A stretch of DNA of 64,000 nt from Roseovarius sp. TE539 (lineage in GTDB: Bacteria > Pseudomonadota > Alphaproteobacteria > Rhodobacterales > Rhodobacteraceae), in assembly GCF_003298505.1 (NCBI RefSeq), contig NZ_QNGB01000001.1, positions 124,001 through 188,000 of the forward strand, in the 5' to 3' direction. The notes beneath the pieces were generated by a model that did not search any database, had not been told where the DNA came from, and saw only the letters and a program-made list of their open reading frames with translations. A program made the translations under genes and the position numbers. Shown one piece after another: positions 58,316 through 64,000 of this stretch; within the stretch, counting starts at the first letter, position 1; the number at the start of each line of letters is the position of its first letter.

Positions 58316-59545
58316 GTGAGCGCGCCGTTGCCACGGTCGCCTCTCGCGCCGGATGCCTTTCCCGATCTGCCCGTGATCGGAGGCGTCAGCTTTGCCACAG
58401 CCGAAGCCGGGGTGCGATATTCCGGCCGCGACGACGTGATGCTGGCAAAGCTGGCGCCCGGAACCGCCATCGCCGGAGTGTTCACGCGATCCGCCACGCG
58501 TTCCGCACCGGTGCTGGACTGTCAGGCCAAGCTCGGCGGTAACTCCGATGACGGGGCGGCGATCATCGTCAACTCCGGCAACGCGAACGCGTTCACCGGC
58601 CGCAACGGCGCGAACGCGACGGCCGCCGTTACAAAAGCGGTTGCAGACACCCTGAACCTCCCGGAAGGGCGGGTTTTTTCGTCCTCGACAGGGGTCATCG
58701 GGGAACCCCTGCCGCATGATCGAATTTGTGCGGTTGTCGGTGGAATGGCCACAAGACTGGATCCTGCCGGACTCGAGGCGGCCGCGCATGCGATCAAGAC
58801 AACCGACACCTTCGCGAAGGGCGCGGCGGGCACCGTCGACGTGGACGGCCAGACCGTGCGGATTGCCGGCATCGCCAAGGGATCAGGCATGATCGCGCCA
58901 AACATGGCGACCATGCTGGTTTATATTTTCACCGACGCGGCCATCGAGCAGCCAGTGCTGCAAACGATGGTCTCGGCCCTCAACCGCACGACATTCAATT
59001 GCATAACGGTAGACAGTGACACATCGACATCCGACACTTTGCTCGTTGCCGCGACGGGCGCTTCGGGCATTCGCATAACGGATGCCAATATCGGATTCAT
59101 GAGCATGCTGCGCCAGGTCATGATGGATCTGGCCCATCAGGTTGTCCGGGATGGAGAGGGCGCAACGAAGTTCGTCGAAGTGTCCGTTACCGGTGCCGCC
59201 AGCGACGCCGATGCACACGTTCATGCCAAGGCGATCGCCAACTCGCCCCTCGTCAAGACCGCCATTGCGGGCGAAGATCCGAACTGGGGCCGCGTTGTGA
59301 TGGCTGTCGGAAAATCCGGTGCGCGGGCTGACAGGGACACGCTGTCGATCTGGTTCGGAGATATCCTTGTCGCCCGTGAAGGGTGGGTCAGCCCGGATTA
59401 CGACGAAACCCGCGCCGCCGCCTACATGAAGAACCCCGAGGTGACCTTGCATGTCGATCTGGGCCTCGGCGGCGGTACGGCGCGCGTATGGACCTGTGAT
59501 CTGACCCACGGCTATATCGACATAAACGCCGATTACCGCTCATGA
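58316..59545 (+). CDS. argJ: Bifunctional ornithine acetyltransferase / N-acetylglutamate synthase ArgJ
   Basis: Arginine pathway enzyme that transfers acetyl from N-acetylornithine to glutamate and can also use acetyl-CoA. The 409-residue precursor self-cleaves before the Thr of GMIAPNMATMLVYIFTDA near residue 200 to give alpha and beta chains. NSGNANAFTG and GEDPNWGRVVMAVGKSGA are further family blocks. The start is GTG 58316, directly after the parvulin gene. The stop overlaps mutT in ATGA. Confidence 0.96.
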   Translation: MSAPLPRSPLAPDAFPDLPVIGGVSFATAEAGVRYSGRDDVMLAKLAPGTAIAGVFTRSATRSAPVLDCQAKLGGNSDDGAAIIVNSGNANAFTGRNGANATAAVTKAVADTLNLPEGRVFSSSTGVIGEPLPHDRICAVVGGMATRLDPAGLEAAAHAIKTTDTFAKGAAGTVDVDGQTVRIAGIAKGSGMIAPNMATMLVYIFTDAAIEQPVLQTMVSALNRTTFNCITVDSDTSTSDTLLVAATGASGIRITDANIGFMSMLRQVMMDLAHQVVRDGEGATKFVEVSVTGAASDADAHVHAKAIANSPLVKTAIAGEDPNWGRVVMAVGKSGARADRDTLSIWFGDILVAREGWVSPDYDETRAAAYMKNPEVTLHVDLGLGGGTARVWTCDLTHGYIDINADYRS

Positions 59546-59940
59546 AAACGGTCCTTGTCTCGGCGGTTGCGCTGATTGATGGCGATGGTCGCGTGCTGCT
59601 GGCGCAACGCCCTGAAGGCAAGCCGATGGCCGGCCTATGGGAGTTTCCGGGCGGCAAGGTGGAACCGGACGAAAGCCCCGAGGCGGCCTTGATTCGGGAA
59701 CTTGACGAAGAACTTGGCATCGGAACCTGGGAAAGCTGTCTGGCCCCGCTGACCTTCGCAAGCCATCGGTACCCCGAGTTCCACCTTCTCATGCCACTGT
59801 TCGCCTGCCGGAAATGGGGGGGTATCCCCGCTCCCCGGGAGAATCAGGTGCTGAAATGGGTACGTCCAACCGATTTGAAATCCTATCCCATGCCGCCTGC
59901 CGACCTGCCAATCATTCCGATCCTGCGCGATTGGCTGTGA
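59542..59940 (+). CDS. mutT: 8-oxo-dGTP diphosphatase MutT (Nudix hydrolase)
   Basis: Cleans oxidised 8-oxo-dGTP from the nucleotide pool. The 132-residue protein has the complete Nudix box at residues 38-60 (GGKVEPDESPEAALIRELDEELGI form, Gx5Ex7REUxEExGU). The start overlaps the argJ stop in ATGA, so it is coupled to argJ, the common alphaproteobacterial arrangement. Confidence 0.93.
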   Translation: MKTVLVSAVALIDGDGRVLLAQRPEGKPMAGLWEFPGGKVEPDESPEAALIRELDEELGIGTWESCLAPLTFASHRYPEFHLLMPLFACRKWGGIPAPRENQVLKWVRPTDLKSYPMPPADLPIIPILRDWL

Positions 59941-60008
59941 TCGCTGCCTTCGAACCACTGTAAATTCTTCCGATGTCAGCAGGAAACTGCAACGGAAGAA
60001 TCACTACT

Positions 60009-60036
60009 TTGACATTGTCGACCAAATGGATACAAT
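60009..60036 (+). promoter_or_regulatory. Promoter of the 44-residue gene
   Basis: TTGACA (60009-60014), 16 bases, then TACAAT (60031-60036) is one of the best housekeeping promoters in the window. It directs transcription of the small gene at 60068 with a leader of about 25 bases. Confidence 0.75.
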
Positions 60037-60067
60037 TATTGTCAGGGATTGCTGCAGGGGGTTGTCG

Positions 60068-60202
60068 ATGCTGCGTACTGTCATATTGGGAAGCTGCATT
60101 TCGGTGCAGGGAATTTTCGTTCGTGATCTGCCGGATGGCCGGGTTCAGGTACGTGTCGGCAAGAAGTTGTATTCGGGCGTACCTGTCAAGGCTGCTGCCT
60201 GA
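60068..60202 (+). CDS. 44-residue small conserved-type protein
   Basis: A 44-codon gene with its own promoter (60009-60036), a good ribosome site (AGGGGG eight bases before the ATG) and a strong terminator (60233-60263). The peptide starts MLRTVILGSCISVQGIFVRD, continues with a basic beta-like stretch (LPDGRVQVRVGKKLYSG) and ends VPVKAAA. From memory, similar proteins (VxGSCVSVQGxxVRxLxDGRxxVxVGxxxxxGxPV) occur across the Rhodobacteraceae with no assigned function. No signal peptide or membrane helix. The pattern suggests a small, well-expressed cytoplasmic protein. Confidence 0.75.
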   Translation: MLRTVILGSCISVQGIFVRDLPDGRVQVRVGKKLYSGVPVKAAA

Positions 60203-60232
60203 CACGACAAACGCGCGACATTGAAAGTTCTT

Positions 60233-60263
60233 GGGGGCGGTCCAAGCCGCCCCCTTTTGTTTT
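60233..60263 (+). terminator. Intrinsic terminator after the 44-residue gene
   Basis: GGGGGCGG (60233-60240), loop TCCAAG, CCGCCCCC (60247-60254) then TTTTGTTTT form a textbook rho-independent terminator reading rightward. It ends 19 bases before the convergent infB stop. Confidence 0.9.
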
Positions 60264-60281
60264 CCCGGGTTCCGTACCCAT

Positions 60282-62777
60282 TCAATCCAGAGTGCGGGTA
60301 TGCTCTTCGCGCTCGAAGATCTCGATGACGTCACCCTGGCGGATATCCTCATAGTTCTCGAACGCCATGCCGCATTCCTGACCGGACTGAACTTCGGAAA
60401 CTTCATCCTTGAAACGCTTCAGAGTCTTGAGCGTGCCCTCGTGTACCACCACGTCATCGCGCAGCAACCGCACCCCGGCCGACCGGCGCGCGATCCCCTC
60501 GGTAACCAGACAGCCGGCAACCTTGCCGACGCCGGAGACCTTGAAGACTTCTCTGATCTCGGCATAGCCGATGAACTTTTCGCGGATCTCGGCGCCAAGA
60601 AGGCCCGAAGCCGCGGCCTTCACGTCATCCACAAGATCATAAATGACCGAGTAGTAACGAATTTCCACACCCTTCTGGTTGGCGCTGTTGCGCGCCGGTG
60701 CGTTGGCCCGCACGTTAAAGCCGAAGACCGGCGCCCCTGAGGCCTCGGCAAGCCCGATATCCGATTCAGTGATCGCGCCAACGCCCGAGTGCAGCACGCG
60801 CACGCGAACCTCTTCGTTGCCGATCTTTTCCATCGCCTGGACGATCGCCTCGGCAGATCCTTGAACGTCGGCCTTGACCACGATCGGCATTTCCTTGAGG
60901 TTCTCGTCTTCCTTGGCCTTGGCAAGAAGTTGCTCCAGGGAGGTTCCTGCACCGGCCGCGGCACGCTTTTCCTTGGCCTTTTCCTTGCGGTACTCGGCAA
61001 TTTCGCGTGCCTGCGCCTCGGTGCCGACGACGTTCAGGACATCACCGGCCTCCGGAGTGCCGTTAAGTCCCAGGACTTCGACAGGCACCGATGGGCCGGC
61101 CTCGTTCACACGCTCGCCATGGTCGTTGATGAGCGCACGAACCTTGCCGTACTGCTCCCCGACAACAAAGATGTCGCCCTGCCGGAGGGTGCCCTTCTGA
61201 ACGAGAACCGTCGCCACCGGCCCACGGCCAACGTCAAGCTGTGCCTCGATCACCGCACCCTCGGCGGCACGGTTCGGATTCGCCTCAAGCTCCAGGATCT
61301 CGGACTGGAGAGCGATCGATTCCAGAAGGTCATCCAGACCTTGCCCCGTCTGGGCGGAAACCTCGACATCCTGCACATCACCCGACATCGCCTCGACGAT
61401 CACTTCGTGCTGCAACAGGTCGGTACGGACCTTGTCCGGATTCGCCTCGGGCTTGTCGACCTTGTTGATCGCGATGATCATCGGCACTTCAGCGGCCTTG
61501 GCGTGATTGATGGCCTCGATCGTCTGCGGCATCACCGCGTCATCAGCGGCAACAACGAGAACGACGATATCCGTCACATGGGCGCCCCGCGCGCGCATGC
61601 TGGTGAAGGCCGCGTGTCCCGGCGTGTCGAGGAAGGTCAGGATCGTTCCGCCATCCGTCTTCACCTGGTAGGCACCAATGTGCTGGGTGATGCCGCCGGC
61701 CTCGCCGGCCACGACCTTCGCGTTGCGAATCGCGTCGAGAAGCGAGGTCTTGCCGTGGTCGACATGCCCCATGATTGTGATCACCGGCGGACGCGCCTCC
61801 ATATCTTCCGGTTTGTCCTCGATCTGGTCAATCACGTCCTCGACGTCGGCATCGCTCACGCGCACCACACGGTGGCCGAACTCCTCGATGATCAGCTCGG
61901 CGGTATCGGCGTCAATCGACTGGTTCTGCGTAACCATCATGCCGTTTGTCATCAGCGCCTTGACCACGTCGCCCACGCGTTCGGCCATGCGGTTGGCAAG
62001 TTCGGAAACGACAATCGTTTCCGGCAATTGAACGTCGCGAATGATCTTTTCGCGTTCCTGCTGGCCGCCCATCGCCTTCTGGCGCGCGCGCTCCTGCTTG
62101 CGTTTCATCGCCGCCATGGATTTCTGGCGCCCACCTTCGCCGCCCGAAAGCGCCTGGTTCAGCGTCAGTTTTCCCGAGCGACGTCCATCTTCGCCCTTGC
62201 CCTTGCCACGTGGCTGCTGGCGCTGCTGATCACGGTCCTTGTCCTGCTTGCGCGCCGGCTGCGGCCGGGCGGGTTGCTGCGGTTCTGCCGGAGGCGCTGC
62301 CGCTGCTTCTGCCCCGCGTTGCTTGGCGGCTTCCCGTTCTTCGGCCTCCCGCTTCTTGCGGGCCTCTTCTTCGGCCTTGGCCTTGGCACGTTCCTCGGCC
62401 TCGCGCTGTTCGCGTTCCTTGGCTTCGACCTCCTCGCGACGGCGCTGCCGCTCTTCCTCACGCTTGCGCTCTTCGGATTCGCGCTGTTCGGCCTCCTCGT
62501 TCTCTCGCGCCTTTGCTGCCTGAAGCGCCTTCATCCGGCGTTCCATCTCACTGTCGGAAATGCCGGCGGGCCGCTTGCTGGGATCCGAGGAACGCGCGCT
62601 TTTGCCACCGCCGCCGGGCGCGCCGCCCGCGGCACCCTGTCCGGGTTTCACGACACGCTTCCGCTTGGTTTCCACCACGACGTTCTTGGTCCGGCCGTGG
62701 CTGAAGCTCTGCTTCACGTTCCCGGAACGGGGACCGCCACGCACACCCAAAGTCTTCTTTCCGTCGTTGTCGCTCAT
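60282..62777 (-). CDS. infB: Translation initiation factor IF-2
   Basis: GTPase that brings initiator tRNA to the 30S subunit, 831 residues. A basic N-terminal region is followed by a long Glu/Arg/Ala-rich charged helix (about 80-170). The GTPase domain starts near residue 330 with [15 protein letters not shown] (G1), DTPGHAAF (G3) and NKVDKPEA (G4). Domains II-IV with the fMet-tRNA-binding C-terminus follow. The start overlaps the ylxR stop in ATGA. Typical nusA-ylxR-infB operon order. Confidence 0.97.
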   Translation of the reverse strand: MSDNDGKKTLGVRGGPRSGNVKQSFSHGRTKNVVVETKRKRVVKPGQGAAGGAPGGGGKSARSSDPSKRPAGISDSEMERRMKALQAAKARENEEAEQRESEERKREEERQRRREEVEAKEREQREAEERAKAKAEEEARKKREAEEREAAKQRGAEAAAAPPAEPQQPARPQPARKQDKDRDQQRQQPRGKGKGEDGRRSGKLTLNQALSGGEGGRQKSMAAMKRKQERARQKAMGGQQEREKIIRDVQLPETIVVSELANRMAERVGDVVKALMTNGMMVTQNQSIDADTAELIIEEFGHRVVRVSDADVEDVIDQIEDKPEDMEARPPVITIMGHVDHGKTSLLDAIRNAKVVAGEAGGITQHIGAYQVKTDGGTILTFLDTPGHAAFTSMRARGAHVTDIVVLVVAADDAVMPQTIEAINHAKAAEVPMIIAINKVDKPEANPDKVRTDLLQHEVIVEAMSGDVQDVEVSAQTGQGLDDLLESIALQSEILELEANPNRAAEGAVIEAQLDVGRGPVATVLVQKGTLRQGDIFVVGEQYGKVRALINDHGERVNEAGPSVPVEVLGLNGTPEAGDVLNVVGTEAQAREIAEYRKEKAKEKRAAAGAGTSLEQLLAKAKEDENLKEMPIVVKADVQGSAEAIVQAMEKIGNEEVRVRVLHSGVGAITESDIGLAEASGAPVFGFNVRANAPARNSANQKGVEIRYYSVIYDLVDDVKAAASGLLGAEIREKFIGYAEIREVFKVSGVGKVAGCLVTEGIARRSAGVRLLRDDVVVHEGTLKTLKRFKDEVSEVQSGQECGMAFENYEDIRQGDVIEIFEREEHTRTLD

Positions 62778-63406
62778 GTGGTTCCACTTTCCTTTCCGGC
62801 GGCATCACCGCCGTGCGAGACGCGCAGGCCTTTCAGCCTTGCCGCCTCCTCTACAACACGTTGCGCCAAACCTCCAGCGCGCAGTGCCGCATGCACTGCC
62901 GATTGTCGCCCGAAGGCCTGGCCGATCTCGGCCGATGTGAGCCACCCGACGAAGTTTCCACCATAGGGCGTGCTCAATTTCGATTTTCCACGCCCGGAAC
63001 CGTCGCTGGCCTGAATCAGAACTTCGGCCTCGTCCCCGGCGAGCCACGCCTTGACCTTCTCATACCCCGACACCGCCGCGCCGCCCTTGCGCGCCAGACT
63101 GATCAGATTGACCACCCGCTGCGCGAGCTGCGCCTCGACAGTATCGCAAAGATCGCAAGGCGCCTTGATCTTTTGCCGCGCCGCCCTTGAGAACAGTCCC
63201 TTGTTTACCGCCCGTTCAAGCGCCGCGCGTTCCGCTGATACCCATATCCCCCGCCCAGGAAGCTTTTCAAGCATATCCGGCACCGCCTGACCGTCCGGTC
63301 CGATCACAAATCGCAAAAGCTCGTGCGTGGGTCGCACCTTTCCCGTCGCGATGCATTTGCGCTCGGGACCGCCCGATCGATCCTTGGGGTGCCCGCCGCG
63401 ACCCAT
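62774..63406 (-). CDS. YlxR (DUF448) / L7Ae-like RNA-binding protein
   Basis: 210-residue nucleic-acid-binding protein between nusA and infB. The YlxR domain has the [20 protein letters not shown] start and the [17 protein letters not shown] block (about 15-85). An L7Ae/ribosomal-like domain then covers about 90-185 ([22 protein letters not shown]). This two-domain form is usual in alphaproteobacteria. Its start lies 23 bases after the nusA stop, and its stop overlaps infB. Confidence 0.88.
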   Translation of the reverse strand: MGRGGHPKDRSGGPERKCIATGKVRPTHELLRFVIGPDGQAVPDMLEKLPGRGIWVSAERAALERAVNKGLFSRAARQKIKAPCDLCDTVEAQLAQRVVNLISLARKGGAAVSGYEKVKAWLAGDEAEVLIQASDGSGRGKSKLSTPYGGNFVGWLTSAEIGQAFGRQSAVHAALRAGGLAQRVVEEAARLKGLRVSHGGDAAGKESGTT

Positions 63407-63429
63407 CCGCCTACACGCGGGGCCTGGGA

Positions 63430-64000
63430 TCAGGCCCCGGCCTCCTGCGTTTGCGCGTCTTCTTCGGTAGATTCCGGATCACTTCCCAGCAAGTCATCCG
63501 GATCCACCCAGCCCAGCATTACACGAGCGGTCATAACCATGTTCTGCGCCTCTTCCAGAGACACATCAAAGGGTTCCAGGATACCGTCGTCCTTTACTCG
63601 CTCACCGTCCACGACGGTCCAGCCTCCGGCCAGTTCCCAATCCGCGCAGGTCGCAAAATCCTCAAGCGATTTCACGTCGTCCTCGGCCAATGCCAGGATC
63701 ATTTGGGGGCTCAGGCCCTCGAATTCAACAAGGCTGTCCTCGACACCAAGCTCGCGGGCCTTTTCCATTGCCTCGCGCGCCTGGGCCTCGAGAATGTCGC
63801 GCGCCCGCGCCTGAAGCTCCTGGGCGGTATCCTCGTCGACACCATCGATCACCAGCAGTTCGTCCAGTTCGACATATGCCACCTCCTCGAGGTTGGTGAA
63901 ACCCTCGGACACCAAAAGCTGGGCAAAGAACTCGTCAAGGTCGAGCGTGTCCATGAACAGCTTCGTGCGCTCCTCGAATTCCTTCTGGCGGCGCTCGCTG
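63430..64000 (-). CDS. nusA: Transcription termination/antitermination protein NusA (3' part, cut by window edge)
   Basis: The C-terminal 189 or so codons of NusA; the gene continues past the window end. Reading leftward, the frame gives ..RRQKEFEERTKLFMDTLDLDE, the end of the KH2 region. Two helix-hairpin-helix acidic repeats follow (LVSEGFTNLEEVAYVELDELLVIDGVDEDTAQEL and the SPQMILALAEDDVKSLEDFATC copy, given as spans), and then a variable acidic tail. Upstream member of the nusA-ylxR-infB operon. Confidence 0.93.
   Translation of the reverse strand, partial: SERRQKEFEERTKLFMDTLDLDEFFAQLLVSEGFTNLEEVAYVELDELLVIDGVDEDTAQELQARARDILEAQAREAMEKARELGVEDSLVEFEGLSPQMILALAEDDVKSLEDFATCADWELAGGWTVVDGERVKDDGILEPFDVSLEEAQNMVMTARVMLGWVDPDDLLGSDPESTEEDAQTQEAGA

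Noticed and set aside
60789..62966. Plus-strand open frame of 725 codons opposite infB
   Set aside because: Shadow of infB; low-complexity Leu/Ala/Arg translation and no ribosome site.

Overview
This 64 kb window is chromosomal DNA of high G+C content, coded almost wall to wall, from an alphaproteobacterium. It is most likely a member of the Rhodobacteraceae (Roseobacter group). The reasons are the TRAP and polyamine transporters, the runs of ATGA/GTGA stop-start overlaps, the blocks secA / parvulin / argJ / mutT and nusA / ylxR / infB, the 44-residue protein family and the GC-rich palindromic intergenic repeats. I see no phage, insertion sequence, CRISPR array or origin. It reads as core genome with catabolic islands.

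Layout. 1-3.1 kb: msrA, a malonyl-CoA-synthetase-like enzyme and an EamA permease. 3.1-10.8 kb: a polyamine regulon, with a minus-strand operon (potF-potG-potH-potI and a PuuB-like oxidase) facing a GntR regulator and a putrescine-type aminotransferase. 11-17.1 kb: glutamate synthase gltD-gltB. 17.3-19.4 kb: uppP, an NDUFA9-like protein and tRNA-Leu(CAG). 19.6-24.1 kb: an unassigned catabolic set (MmgE/PrpD, 2-hydroxyacid dehydrogenase, DapA-family lyase, MFS carrier). 24.2-33 kb: ugd, kdsD, a spermidine-synthase-like protein, a nitrilase-family amidase, pheT, a phosphoribosyltransferase, a YtoQ-like protein and a small MscS channel.

33-46.9 kb is the most interesting part: a complete histidine-utilisation locus. 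hutI-hutH-hutG-hutU run leftward and continue into a DUF1810 gene and a three-gene TRAP transporter. hutF-hutC run rightward from the same divergent promoter. Together they encode the five-step route histidine - urocanate - imidazolonepropionate - formimidoylglutamate - formylglutamate - glutamate. Left of the TRAP genes, a second operon holds an ornithine-cyclodeaminase-family protein and a HutH paralogue that lacks the Ala-Ser-Gly triad needed for the MIO cofactor. A 16-bp palindrome at the hutI/hutF promoter recurs, differing only in its two central bases, in front of this second operon. HutC probably controls both, so the MIO-less lyase is a candidate new entry point into urocanate-type metabolism.

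46.9-64 kb is housekeeping: alkB, dnaK (heat-shock-type promoter) and dnaJ, radC, a PstS/OmpA-type envelope protein beside an unknown exported protein, secA divergent from parvulin-argJ-mutT, an isolated 44-residue gene with its own promoter and terminator, then infB, ylxR and the 3' end of nusA.

Other features worth attention are a 32-codon ORF joined by ATGA overlaps to both potH and potI and built on a palindromic insertion, paired palindromes that look like the operators of the polyamine GntR regulator, and a family of GC-rich intergenic palindromes. All assignments come from reading the translations and motifs. No database search was run.
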